This document shows positions 27,243-35,720 of a DNA stretch of 64,000 nucleotides, one piece after another. The notes under the pieces are model-generated. The model was not told the origin of the DNA. It did not search any database and was given only the letters and a program-made list of their open reading frames with translations. Numbering within the stretch: the stretch's first letter is position 1; each line of letters opens with the position of its first letter. Origin of the DNA: Enterococcus_D entomosocium (GTDB lineage: Bacteria; Bacillota; Bacilli; Lactobacillales; Enterococcaceae); assembly GCF_030441895.1 (NCBI RefSeq), contig NZ_JARJAS010000001.1, one strand, 5' to 3'. The position numbers and the translations under genes were made by a program.

Positions 27243-27268
27243 ATAAACGGTGGTTTACCAAAAGTAAA
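27240..27268 (-). promoter_or_regulatory. bioY promoter
   Basis: On the minus strand TTTACT (27263-27268) and TATAAT (27240-27245) have 17-bp spacing. The -10 box overlaps the outer end of the BirA operator arm, so BirA-biotin binding would block initiation. Confidence 0.75.
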
Positions 27269-27284
27269 GAAGAATCTTGTTTTT

Positions 27285-28139
27285 TTAGTGTCCTTTTTTT
27301 AATAGGACAAGTAAGTTCTTTGAGGAGAGGAAAGGGGCGATTTCTTCCAATTCATCTGTTGAGAAGGGCAGTGCTTGAACGAGATGGCAGATCGTTGCTT
27401 CTGTCAGAAACGGCAGCAGTTCTTCGATTTCATCATAAGACAAGCGTTCTGATGCGGTAACGTTTGGCTGTTCCAGGGCCGTCAGCAGGAGTTCATCCAG
27501 ATACGGTGCAGGTAAAAAGGGAAGCAGTTCTTCAATCTCAGAAAAGCGAAAGTCAGGGGTTTCAAGCCAACCTTTGATTTCTCCCGCCAAAAAGTTGGGG
27601 GTTAAAAAGGGCGCCGCCTCTTCCCAAAAAGCCATGGAATAGTGGTTGCCTTTAAGGAGCTCTTCTATTTGGGGCTTTTTCAAAAACGGCAAGAGTTCTT
27701 CCATGACATCTTCTGGGATATTTTCGGCGCCATTAAGCAAGTGCTGCAAGTCAGCACTATTCAAATGAGGTGCTAGTCTAGGCAATAAGTCTAGGTCTAA
27801 AGAAGATTCTTGAAACAGTTCTTCTTGAATCAGTGCCGATAGTTCTTGCGGTTTGATCAGCGGAGCGAGTTCGGCGATTTCTTTTGGCTGCGCGGTTCCT
27901 GCTTGATAATGTTGCACCGCAGCTGCTGGCTTCCCTAACAGCTCATCGATCGATAGGCCTAAAATCGCCGCTAGCTGCGGCAATTTTTCTATGTCCGGCA
28001 GTGAGTTGCCCCGCTCCCAATTACTGACCGCCTGATAGCTGACAAGTAATTGGTCTGCCAAGTTGCTTTGGGTCAGATTTTTTTCTTTGCGTTTGGTAGC
28101 GATCTGCTGACCAATTTTTCTCATGTTGAATTCACTCAT
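27285..28139 (-). CDS. XRE family regulator with C-terminal LLPFL repeats
   Basis: A 284-residue protein. An N-terminal HTH of the Cro/CI type (IGQQIATKRKEKNLTQSNLADQLLVSYQAVSNWERGNSLPDIEKL) covers residues 5-70. The remaining 200 residues hold at least five degenerate repeats built on E-E-L-L-P-F-L (MEELLPFLKKPQIEELL, IEELLPFLPAPYLDELL, IEELLPFLTEATICHLV, LEEIAPFLSSKNLLVLL), each about 25-35 residues and probably a helical hairpin. The function is unknown; a solenoid sensing or protein-contact region is inferred. The ATG at 28139 follows AAAGGGGG. Confidence 0.82.
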   Translation of the reverse strand: MSEFNMRKIGQQIATKRKEKNLTQSNLADQLLVSYQAVSNWERGNSLPDIEKLPQLAAILGLSIDELLGKPAAAVQHYQAGTAQPKEIAELAPLIKPQELSALIQEELFQESSLDLDLLPRLAPHLNSADLQHLLNGAENIPEDVMEELLPFLKKPQIEELLKGNHYSMAFWEEAAPFLTPNFLAGEIKGWLETPDFRFSEIEELLPFLPAPYLDELLLTALEQPNVTASERLSYDEIEELLPFLTEATICHLVQALPFSTDELEEIAPFLSSKNLLVLLKKGH

Positions 28140-28196
28140 AAATGAATTCCCCCTTTCATGCTCTAAGTATAGTTTCTCAGAAGGTGGAAACGCAAT

Positions 28197-28240
28197 CAAG
28201 CTGCGGTTGAGCAGGCAAATGCCGACTCAATCACAGCTTG
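28197..28240 (-). terminator. Hairpin downstream of icd
   Basis: A 15-bp stem (CAAGCTGCGGTTGAG against CTCAATCACAGCTTG, one mismatch and one G-T pair) lies immediately after the icd stop on the minus strand. The T-run is poor (ATTGCGTTTCC), so it may stabilise the 3' end or terminate partially. Confidence 0.55.
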
Positions 28241-28243
28241 AGT

Positions 28244-29494
28244 TTACGAATGGATCAGCTGAAGGAGGTGTTCACCAAACGCTTGTGTCGTTAAACAGAC
28301 CGCTTCGGGCATCAACTGTGCGAAGTCGGCAGTGACGTGTTGATTTTGCAAGGCTTGTTCAATGGCTTGCGTCAGTATTGCAGCAGCTTCCGGCCAGTTC
28401 AAATGTTCTAATAGCATGCACGCCGATAGCAGCAGTGAACAGGGATTGGCTTTGCCAAGTCCTGCGATATCCGGTGCCGTTCCGTGGGTAGCTTCAAAGA
28501 TGGCTGCCCCAGTATCGTAGTTGATATTGGCGCCGGGGGCGATCCCGATGCCGCCAACTTGTGCAGCGAGTGCATCAGAAATGTAGTCGCCGTTCAAATT
28601 ACAAGTGGCAATGACATCGAATTTTTCTGGATACAAAAGGATCTGCTGTAAAAAGTTGTCGGCGATCACATCGTTAACAACGATCTTTCCAGCCGCTTTG
28701 GCCGAGGCAAGGGCGGCTTCGGCTGCCTTTGAACCATTTTCTGCTTTGATTTTGTTGTATTGATTCATTGTAAAACACTGGTCGGCGTACGTGGTTTCTG
28801 CAAGCTGATAGCCCCAGTTTTTAAAGCCGCCTTCTGTAAATTTCATGATATTGCCTTTATGCACCAGTGTCACCGTGGGCCGCTTTTGAGTAATCGCATA
28901 CTCAATGGCAGCAGCGATCAAGCGCTGACTGCCTTCTAAAGAGATCGGCTTGATGCCAATAGCGGAAGTTTTAGGAAAACGAATCGCCTTGACGGCAAAG
29001 TCTGCTTGCAGTGTCTGGATCAAACGCTGTGTTGCGTCGTCGTCTTTGGCAAATTCGATGCCAGCATAAACATCTTCAGTATTTTCGCGAAAGATCACCA
29101 TATCGGTTTTTTCTGGCTGTTTTAAAGGCGAAGGGACCCCTGTAAAATAGCGAACAGGTCTGACACAGGCATAAAGATCCAGCGTCTGCCGTAAGGTGAC
29201 ATTCAAGGAGCGAAAGCCCTCGCCAATCGGGGTAGTCAACGGTCCTTTCAAGGCGTATTGCTGGGCCTTGATCGTATCGATGGTTGCTTGCGGCAGCCAT
29301 TCCCCTGTCTGTTCAAAGGCGGCTTCTCCAGCGAAAACTTCCAGCCACTCGATGTGGCGCTGATTGTCATAAGCTTTATTCACAGCTGCATCAATCACAG
29401 GTTGCGCAGCCTGCCAAATCTCGGCACCGATGCCGTCTCCTGCAATGTAAGGAATGGTGATCGTCGTTGCTTCATGGGTTGTTTGGTTAGACAT
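28244..29494 (-). CDS. icd: Isocitrate dehydrogenase (probably NAD+-dependent)
   Basis: A 416-residue isocitrate dehydrogenase converting isocitrate to 2-oxoglutarate and CO2. Substrate motifs are clear: SLNVTLRQTLDLYACVRPVRYF and VIFRENTEDVYAGIEF. In the cofactor region the protein reads HGTAPDIAGLGKANP, with D342, I343 and A349 where the E. coli NADP+ enzyme has Lys344, Tyr345 and Val351; the later TADFAQLM replaces the Tyr391/Arg395 pair. These are NAD+-type residues. The start overlaps the acnA stop by 8 nt, so translation is coupled. Confidence 0.93.
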   Translation of the reverse strand: MSNQTTHEATTITIPYIAGDGIGAEIWQAAQPVIDAAVNKAYDNQRHIEWLEVFAGEAAFEQTGEWLPQATIDTIKAQQYALKGPLTTPIGEGFRSLNVTLRQTLDLYACVRPVRYFTGVPSPLKQPEKTDMVIFRENTEDVYAGIEFAKDDDATQRLIQTLQADFAVKAIRFPKTSAIGIKPISLEGSQRLIAAAIEYAITQKRPTVTLVHKGNIMKFTEGGFKNWGYQLAETTYADQCFTMNQYNKIKAENGSKAAEAALASAKAAGKIVVNDVIADNFLQQILLYPEKFDVIATCNLNGDYISDALAAQVGGIGIAPGANINYDTGAAIFEATHGTAPDIAGLGKANPCSLLLSACMLLEHLNWPEAAAILTQAIEQALQNQHVTADFAQLMPEAVCLTTQAFGEHLLQLIHS

Positions 29495-32183
29495 GGGCAG
29501 CTCCTCCTAATTCCGCTTTTTTTCGAATGACCATTGGCAAAATTCCTTGATGCTTCCAATAGCGAATATCTGCCGGGGCATCAAAGCGTAGACGGGTCAT
29601 AAAGGAGACAGTCCCTCCGTCGGTCCGTTGAGCGGTGACTTCGACCAGCTGCTTGACCGCTGGCTCTTCTGGCAAAGCGATCGAGAATGTTTCGCTGCCA
29701 TCTAAGGCAAAAGAGGTGGCACTTTCACCAGCCAGATATTCAAGAGGAATGATCCCCATCATGACCAAGTTGCTGCGATGGATCCGTTCGAAGCTTTCTG
29801 CTAAAACGACTTTAACGCCTAACAATTGTGTTCCTTTGGCGGCCCAGTCGCGAGAAGAACCCATGCCATAATCTTTACCGGCTAAAATGATACAGCTTTG
29901 GCCGGCTTTTTGGTAATTCATAGCGGCGTCAAATATCGACAAGGTTTCCCCAGTTGGAAAATAATGCGTGACACTGCCAGTGCTGCCAGGAACCAGCTGG
30001 TTTTGCAGACGGATGTTGCCGAAAGTCCCCCGCATCATAATCTGATGATTGCCGCGCCGCGAACCAAAGGAATTGAATTCACGATACGGAACTTCTTTTT
30101 CTTGTAAAAATTTTCCAGCTGCAGAATCCATACTGATGCTGCCGGCAGGAGAAATATGGTCAGTGGTGACGGAATCACCCAATTTTGCCAAGACTTTCAG
30201 ATCGGCTAAGACATCTGGTTTAGGCAATTCTTTGGTCAATGTTTCAAAGTAGGGTGGATGAGCAATGTAAGTAGATTGTTCCTCCCATTCATAACATGCG
30301 CTCGTGGTGGTTTCGATCGCATTCCAGCGTTCATTGGCATCAAAAAGATGCTCATAGGCAGCGCGAAATGCTTCTGGTCCGACGTATTCTTGAACGTAAG
30401 TATTGACTTCTTCATTGCTAGGCCAAATATCAGACAAATACACCGGCTCGTCATTGACGATAGCTAATGGTTCTTTTGTAAGATCTTTGCGAGTGCTGCC
30501 AGCGATCGCATAGGCAACAACTAACGGCGGCGAAGCCAAATAATTGGCTTTGATCTGTGGATGGATTCTTCCTTCAAAATTCCGATTGCCTGACAGAACC
30601 GACGCCACCAGTAGATTTTCCGCCTCAATTGCTTCAGCGACCGGCGCTTCTAAAGGACCGGAATTTCCGATACAGGTGGTACAACCGTAGCCCACTAAAT
30701 AAAAGCCGAGTTGCTCTAAATACGGCAGCAAACCACTGTTTTGCAAATAGGTGGTCACGATCTGGGAGCCAGGTGCAAGGGAGGTTTTGACTGTACGAGG
30801 GACGGTCAAACCTTTTTCAATGGCTTTTTTGGCCAATAAGCCTGCAGAGAGCATGACGAAAGGATTGCTAGTATTCGTACAGCTAGTGATCGCCGCCAAA
30901 ACGATATCGCCGGTCTCTAATTTGTCTGCTGCAGCATCTGGCCAAGTAACGCTGGCTTCTTTTTGCCATTCATCCTCCGAAAGTCCAAAGCCCTTGGGAC
31001 CAACGGCTGCCGTGACTGATTGTTCAAAATCCTGACGGACTGCTGGAAGCAAAATCCGATCTTGCGGGCGTTTGGGGCCCGCTAATGCCGGCTGAACTTC
31101 TGCTAGATCAATGGTGATCGCCTTAGTATAGGTCGGCACGGTCGTTTCATCATAAAAGAAATGGTTGGCTTTGGCGTAAGCGGTAACGAGTTCGATCAGC
31201 TCGCTGGAGCGCCCGGTCGTTGCCAAGTAGTTCAAGGTCTCTTGGTCGATCGGACAAAAACCGCAAGTGGCACCATATTCAGGGGCCATGTTCGCTAATG
31301 TCGCCCGATCGGCTAAGCTCAAATGACCATAGCCCGGGCCAAAGTATTCGACAAATTTTCCAACCACTTTTTCGATCCGCAGCACTTCGGTTACTTTTAG
31401 TGCTAAATCGGTTGCTGTGGTACCTGCAGGCATCTCGTTGATAAATTTCACCCCGATGACTTCAGGTGTAGGAAAGAAAGAAGGTTCGCCAAGAATCGCA
31501 GCTTCCGCTTCAATACCGCCAACCCCCCAACCGAGGACCCCCAAACCGTTGATCATCGTGGTGTGAGAATCGGTTCCTTGCAATGTATCAGGAAACAGCA
31601 GACGTTGGTCTTCGTGTGTTTTTTGCAAGATCACATCAGACAATGATTCGATGTTGACTTGATGAATGATCCCTGTTTCAGGCGGAACGACTTCGAAATT
31701 GTCGAAAGAACCTTGTGCCCATTTCAAGAATTGATAGCGTTCTGCGTTGCGTTCAAATTCCCGCTCCGTATTAAAAGCGATCGCCCCAGGCGTACCGGCT
31801 TGATCGACTTGCACAGAGTGGTCGACGACGAGTGTGACGGGGATCTCAGGATTGATGTCTTCTGCGGCACCGCCTAAAGCGACCATCGCATCCCGCATGG
31901 CAGCCAGATCAACAACTGCAGGCACCCCAGTAAAGTCTTGCAAGACGACCCGCTCTGGTTTGAATGGCACGACACCGGTAGGGCTTTCTGCCTGCCAATT
32001 CGCTAAAAATGGTAAATAATCCTCTGTAATTTCCTCGTCTTGATGACGAGCAACACTTTCCAATAAAACTCGAATGGAGTAGGGCAAGCGAGATAAATCA
32101 GCCCCTAAGTCTTGGGTGATTTTCGCTAAGTCAATATACGTGTATTGGGTGTCATTGACGGTAAGTTGAGTTTGCCACTTCAT
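29487..32183 (-). CDS. acnA: Aconitate hydratase
   Basis: An 898-residue aconitase of the AcnA/IRP type, interconverting citrate and isocitrate with a [4Fe-4S] cluster. The cluster cysteines are in ITSCTNTSNP and GYGCTTCIGNSGPL, and the swivel domain at the C-terminus contains GKDYGMGSSRDWAAKG. It forms a two-gene unit with icd and diverges from citrate synthase. Length and motifs are complete, so it should be active. Confidence 0.95.
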   Translation of the reverse strand: MKWQTQLTVNDTQYTYIDLAKITQDLGADLSRLPYSIRVLLESVARHQDEEITEDYLPFLANWQAESPTGVVPFKPERVVLQDFTGVPAVVDLAAMRDAMVALGGAAEDINPEIPVTLVVDHSVQVDQAGTPGAIAFNTEREFERNAERYQFLKWAQGSFDNFEVVPPETGIIHQVNIESLSDVILQKTHEDQRLLFPDTLQGTDSHTTMINGLGVLGWGVGGIEAEAAILGEPSFFPTPEVIGVKFINEMPAGTTATDLALKVTEVLRIEKVVGKFVEYFGPGYGHLSLADRATLANMAPEYGATCGFCPIDQETLNYLATTGRSSELIELVTAYAKANHFFYDETTVPTYTKAITIDLAEVQPALAGPKRPQDRILLPAVRQDFEQSVTAAVGPKGFGLSEDEWQKEASVTWPDAAADKLETGDIVLAAITSCTNTSNPFVMLSAGLLAKKAIEKGLTVPRTVKTSLAPGSQIVTTYLQNSGLLPYLEQLGFYLVGYGCTTCIGNSGPLEAPVAEAIEAENLLVASVLSGNRNFEGRIHPQIKANYLASPPLVVAYAIAGSTRKDLTKEPLAIVNDEPVYLSDIWPSNEEVNTYVQEYVGPEAFRAAYEHLFDANERWNAIETTTSACYEWEEQSTYIAHPPYFETLTKELPKPDVLADLKVLAKLGDSVTTDHISPAGSISMDSAAGKFLQEKEVPYREFNSFGSRRGNHQIMMRGTFGNIRLQNQLVPGSTGSVTHYFPTGETLSIFDAAMNYQKAGQSCIILAGKDYGMGSSRDWAAKGTQLLGVKVVLAESFERIHRSNLVMMGIIPLEYLAGESATSFALDGSETFSIALPEEPAVKQLVEVTAQRTDGGTVSFMTRLRFDAPADIRYWKHQGILPMVIRKKAELGGAAHV

Positions 32184-32227
32184 AAGAATCCTCCTTTTTA
32201 CGAAGATAATCGTACTTATTAGGAATA

Positions 32228-32255
32228 ATTATACGTTGATAATTTAAAAAATCAA
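32228..32255 (-). promoter_or_regulatory. acnA-icd promoter
   Basis: On the minus strand TTGATT (32250-32255) and TATAAT (32228-32233) have 16-bp spacing. The predicted start is about 40 bp upstream of the acnA ATG. Confidence 0.6.
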
Positions 32256-32276
32256 TTAAATTTATGAAAAATATTT

Positions 32277-32301
32277 CATTTTCTGAACATCGTGCTATAA
32301 T
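32277..32301 (+). promoter_or_regulatory. citrate synthase -10 box with CodY-like site
   Basis: A perfect TATAAT at 32296-32301 lacks a good -35 box. Directly upstream, CATTTTCTGAACATC at 32277-32291 matches the CodY consensus at 12 of 15 positions. Such a site would let amino acid status control the branch to glutamate; this is inference. Confidence 0.5.
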
Positions 32302-32418
32302 GTGTGAAAGTTTGTTAAAAAGCAACGATTTTATAGGATGACTATTTTAACGATGTTTGTATACGGTTAAATAACATTGTAGTCGATAGTTTGTAGAAAG
32401 ATTGGAGGTAACATCACC

Positions 32419-33780
32419 GTGGAAAGATTAGAAAAGAAAGAGAAATTGTCCTATCTTGCATCGCAATGTCAGAAATACAATTTGATAGATATGAATCTTT
32501 ATTCAGAATATGATGTAAAGCGTGGACTGAGGGATTTAAATGGCACGGGGGTCTTAGCAGGTCTTACGACGATCTCCACCATTTATCCAGAAAAAATCAT
32601 TGCTGGCAAGCCAGTTGAAGCTTGTGGCGAGCTGCGTTATCGCGGAATTGACATCAATGAGTTAGTAGCAGGGTTCGTCAATGAGAAACGTTTTGGCTTT
32701 GAAGAAATTGCATATTTATTACTTTTCGGCGAACTGCCAAACAAAACAGAACTTGCGGCATTTCATTGCCTATTAGCAGAAAAACGTACTTTGCCGACCA
32801 ATTTTGTTCGTGACGTCATTATGAAAGCACCTTCTTCTGATATCATGAATAGTTTATCTCGCAGTATCTTGACACTGGCAAGTTATGATCCTCAAGCAGA
32901 TGACATCAGCATTGAAAATGTATTGGAACAAAGTCTGATGCTGATCAGTGTCTTTCCGCTCTTGGCAATCTACGGCTATCATGCCTACAATCATTACAAT
33001 CAAGGGGAGAGCATGTACATCCACCGCCCGACCGAAGAGTTGAGTACAGCTGAAACGATTTTGACTATGCTGCGTCCAACGAAAGAATATAGCTTCCAAG
33101 AAGCCCAAACATTGGATATGGCACTTGTTTTGCATATGGAACATGGCGGCGGGAATAATTCGACCTTTACGACACGAGTCGTTACCTCCAGTGGGACGGA
33201 TACCTATTCAACGATTGCTGCAGCGCTAGGTTCTTTGAAAGGACCTAAACACGGTGGCGCCAATATCAAAGTGACGGAAATGATGGGAGATTTGAAGCGC
33301 AACGTTGCTGATATTACCGATGAACAGGCCATCCGCACTTATTTGGAAGCAGTCCTAGATAAAGAAGCATTTGACCGTAAAGGATTGATTTATGGCATGG
33401 GCCACGCGGTTTACAGCGACAACGACCCCCGTGCGGCGATCTTTAAAAATTATGTAGCCAAACTGGCACAAGAAAAAGGATCAGAAGCTTGGCAAGAATA
33501 TCAATTGTATACGATGGTCGAACGCATTGCTCCTCAAGTCATCAATGAAAAGCGCAAAATCTACAAAGGAGTCAGTGCCAATATCGACTTTTTCAGCGGG
33601 TTTGTTTATAACATGTTGGATCTACCAGAAGAACTGTATACACCAATGTTTGCTATTGCACGGATCGTTGGTTGGTCCGCCCATCGGATCGAAGAGCTGG
33701 TCAACGCACAAAAAATCATGCGCCCCGCCTATAAAGAAGTGTCAAATGATCGCGAATATATCGATATAGAGTCAAGATAG
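32419..33780 (+). CDS. gltA: Citrate synthase
   Basis: A 453-residue citrate synthase condensing oxaloacetate and acetyl-CoA. Motifs seen: the substrate-site block LHMEHGGGNNSTFTTRVVTSSGTDTYS, the LKGPKHGGANIKV segment, GMGHAVYSDNDPRA, and the C-terminal ARIVGWSAHRIEEL. An N-terminal extension of about 35 residues precedes GVLAGLTTIS. The length fits the longer type seen in lactic acid bacteria and clostridia. The start is GTG at 32419 after TTGGAGGT. It diverges from acnA-icd and is followed by a terminator. Confidence 0.93.
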   Translation: MERLEKKEKLSYLASQCQKYNLIDMNLYSEYDVKRGLRDLNGTGVLAGLTTISTIYPEKIIAGKPVEACGELRYRGIDINELVAGFVNEKRFGFEEIAYLLLFGELPNKTELAAFHCLLAEKRTLPTNFVRDVIMKAPSSDIMNSLSRSILTLASYDPQADDISIENVLEQSLMLISVFPLLAIYGYHAYNHYNQGESMYIHRPTEELSTAETILTMLRPTKEYSFQEAQTLDMALVLHMEHGGGNNSTFTTRVVTSSGTDTYSTIAAALGSLKGPKHGGANIKVTEMMGDLKRNVADITDEQAIRTYLEAVLDKEAFDRKGLIYGMGHAVYSDNDPRAAIFKNYVAKLAQEKGSEAWQEYQLYTMVERIAPQVINEKRKIYKGVSANIDFFSGFVYNMLDLPEELYTPMFAIARIVGWSAHRIEELVNAQKIMRPAYKEVSNDREYIDIESR

Positions 33781-33783
33781 ATC

Positions 33784-33816
33784 AAAACAGCAGGGAGGAC
33801 GCTCGCTGCTGTTTTT
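33784..33816 (+). terminator. Citrate synthase terminator
   Basis: The stem AAAACAGCAG / CTGCTGTTTT with a 12-nt loop merges into a T-run, just after the stop codon. Confidence 0.82.
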
Positions 33817-34012
33817 GTTTTGGACATTTGAAAAGATGGTATTGAGCTGTTTTTGCGTATTTTTACTAGAGAGCAAATGAATGGCTTGGATCATTCATTC
33901 GTTAGAAAAATCAAGTATTTCTCCTTTTTCATATAGGAATGCAAAAATTGATTACAAAGTTTCTTGCATTTTTTGTATGATAGAGGGAGGAATAAAGGAG
34001 GAAAGTTCACGA

Positions 34013-35434
34013 ATGAAAATAAAGAAATGGATGGCAATTGCCATTATTACCAGTCAATTTTCAACATTGCTGCCAGTATCAGCGGCTGCGGCTGTTTTAA
34101 CGAGCGAGTCTACTGCTGGTCAAAATACAGCTGAGTCAACGGTTCCGGGAGTGAACGGGCCAACAATGGGCTTGGTCCCTGAAGATGCCGCAACGGTACC
34201 AGGAGAAAACGGCGAAGTAGTTCCAGGAGAGTCAACACCTGTTCCTGAACAGCCAACACCAGAACCATTGCCAGAACCGGAACCAACCCCGACACCAGAA
34301 CCAACACCAGAAGAACCGGCACCAAATCCTGATCTAGAGCCGAATCCAGAGCCAGAACCAACACCTGAGCCGGCGCCAGAACCAGAAGAGCCAGCACCAA
34401 ACCCAGAACCAGAGACAACACCAAATCCAGAGCAAGAATCAACACCAAGCCAGCCTTCGCCTGACATCAAAGAAGTACCGAACGTACCAGAGTTGACGGT
34501 AACGCCGCCGCAAGAAGATGAGCCAGCAAAATTTGAAGTCACGCCAGTCAAAGAAACGTGGGACTTTATTATGGAGATTGGAGAAGATGCTCGTAAAGTT
34601 GGACAAGAAGAAGATCTTTACGCATCGGTCATGATTGCACAAGCGATTTTAGAGTCTGGTAGCGGAAGAAGTCGTCTGAGCCAGGAGCCTTTTTATAACC
34701 TATTTGGTATTAAGGGACTTTATGAAGGGAATGGGATTTCCTTCCAAACGCAAGAAGACGATGGTTCCGGTAATTTATACACAGTTCATGCCACGTTTCG
34801 CCAATATGACAGTATCGAATCTTCTTTGAAAGATTATGCGAAATTGTTGAAAGAAGGATTGGACCACAATCCGAATTTTTATAAAGGTGTTTGGAAATCA
34901 GAAACGGAGTCTTATGAAGATGCCACGGAATATCTGACCGGGCGTTATGCATCAGATACACAATACAATGAGAAGCTAAATGCGCTGATCGAAGCATATG
35001 CTCTGACGAGTTATGACAAAGAGAAACCAGAATTACCGACAGGCAGCGAACAGATGATCTATCCTGTCAGCAATCCAGTTGTCTCTTCTGTCTTTGGTCC
35101 ACGAGGCAATGGGTTTCATCGTGGAGTGGACTTCGCCGCCCCGCAAGGAACGCCGATCATGGCTAGTCTTTCAGGAACGGTGATCCGCTCAGAGTATCAT
35201 TCTTCATGGGGGAATTATGTTGCTATCGAGCACAAAGATGGGCTGACGACATTGTATGCGCACAATCATCGCAATTTAGTGGAAGTCGGTCAAACGGTCG
35301 AACAAGGCGAAGTGATTGCTTCCATGGGAAGTACGGGGAACAGTACAGGTCCTCACTTGCATTTTGAAGTTAGTCTTTCACCTAGTTTAGCCCGGCATCA
35401 ACTGATTGATCCATTAGATGCCTTGTCAAAATAA
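34013..35434 (+). CDS. Secreted two-domain peptidoglycan hydrolase (glucosaminidase + M23 endopeptidase)
   Basis: A 473-residue secreted protein. A signal peptide (residues 1 to about 25, ending VSAAAA) is followed by a Pro-Glu-Pro-Thr-rich repeat linker of about 90 residues (roughly 70-165). Then comes a glucosaminidase domain with the likely catalytic E214 in AQAILESGSGRS and NLFGIKG, and an M23 (LytM-type) endopeptidase with H369 and D373 (HRGVD) and H448/H450 (HLHFE). It should cut both the glycan and the peptide cross-links of the wall. No LPXTG or LysM is visible. The ATG at 34013 follows AAAGGAGGAAAG; the frame upstream is not translated. Confidence 0.9.
   Translation: MKIKKWMAIAIITSQFSTLLPVSAAAAVLTSESTAGQNTAESTVPGVNGPTMGLVPEDAATVPGENGEVVPGESTPVPEQPTPEPLPEPEPTPTPEPTPEEPAPNPDLEPNPEPEPTPEPAPEPEEPAPNPEPETTPNPEQESTPSQPSPDIKEVPNVPELTVTPPQEDEPAKFEVTPVKETWDFIMEIGEDARKVGQEEDLYASVMIAQAILESGSGRSRLSQEPFYNLFGIKGLYEGNGISFQTQEDDGSGNLYTVHATFRQYDSIESSLKDYAKLLKEGLDHNPNFYKGVWKSETESYEDATEYLTGRYASDTQYNEKLNALIEAYALTSYDKEKPELPTGSEQMIYPVSNPVVSSVFGPRGNGFHRGVDFAAPQGTPIMASLSGTVIRSEYHSSWGNYVAIEHKDGLTTLYAHNHRNLVEVGQTVEQGEVIASMGSTGNSTGPHLHFEVSLSPSLARHQLIDPLDALSK
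34230..34510 (+). repeat. Pro-Glu-Pro-Thr codon repeat in the hydrolase linker
   Basis: The DNA encodes degenerate tandem units of the form P-E-P-T-P and E-P-A-P-N-P. It is a low-complexity spacer, likely to cross the cell wall, and a site where copy number can vary by slippage. Confidence 0.75.
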
Positions 35435-35444
35435 CAAAGAATAA

Positions 35445-35476
35445 AAGAGAGCAGTGTAGCTGCTTTCTTTTTTTTG
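35445..35476 (+). terminator. Hydrolase gene terminator
   Basis: The stem AAGAGAGCAG / CTGCTTTCTT with loop TGTAG contains one G-T pair and is followed by about eight T. Confidence 0.8.
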
Positions 35477-35579
35477 TCAAGAAAAACGAATCATTTCAGG
35501 AAAATTATGCTTTGAGATTTTTTTAGCGCATTCATTTTATCTTGCACGATAAATTTATTCCGAAAACAAGTGTTTTTCT

Positions 35580-35608
35580 TTGTAAAAAAAACAAAAAGAA
35601 TTTATGCT
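35580..35608 (+). promoter_or_regulatory. Promoter of the Asp23-like/spx pair
   Basis: TTGTAA and TATGCT have 17-bp spacing in an AT-rich stretch, leaving a leader of about 105 nt. Confidence 0.5.
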
Positions 35609-35650
35609 AGAAAGGTAGGGAAAAAAATTCCCAAGAGGAATATCCACTTT

Positions 35651-35683
35651 AGACAAGGTCGTGTATGCGACTTTGCGATGTCT
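35651..35683 (+). promoter_or_regulatory. Leader hairpin before the Asp23-like gene
   Basis: AAGGTCG / CGACTTT pair around TGTATG, and outer AGACA / TGTCT enclose them. No T-run follows, so it is a 5' leader structure rather than a terminator. Its role is unknown. Confidence 0.35.
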
Positions 35684-35720
35684 CTAGTATCCTTTCTTAT
35701 TTAACCAAGGAGTGTGAAAA

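Noticed and set aside
33930..33981. WalR (YycF) binding site upstream of the wall hydrolase
   Set aside because: Only one half-site (ATTACA) is visible and the second at the required spacing does not match, so the claim is not supported.
34120..34551. Two overlapping minus-strand frames encoding Gly/Ser- or Leu/Val-rich repeats
   Set aside because: They are the antisense of the Pro-Glu repeat in the wall hydrolase linker; low complexity on one strand produces open repeats on the other.
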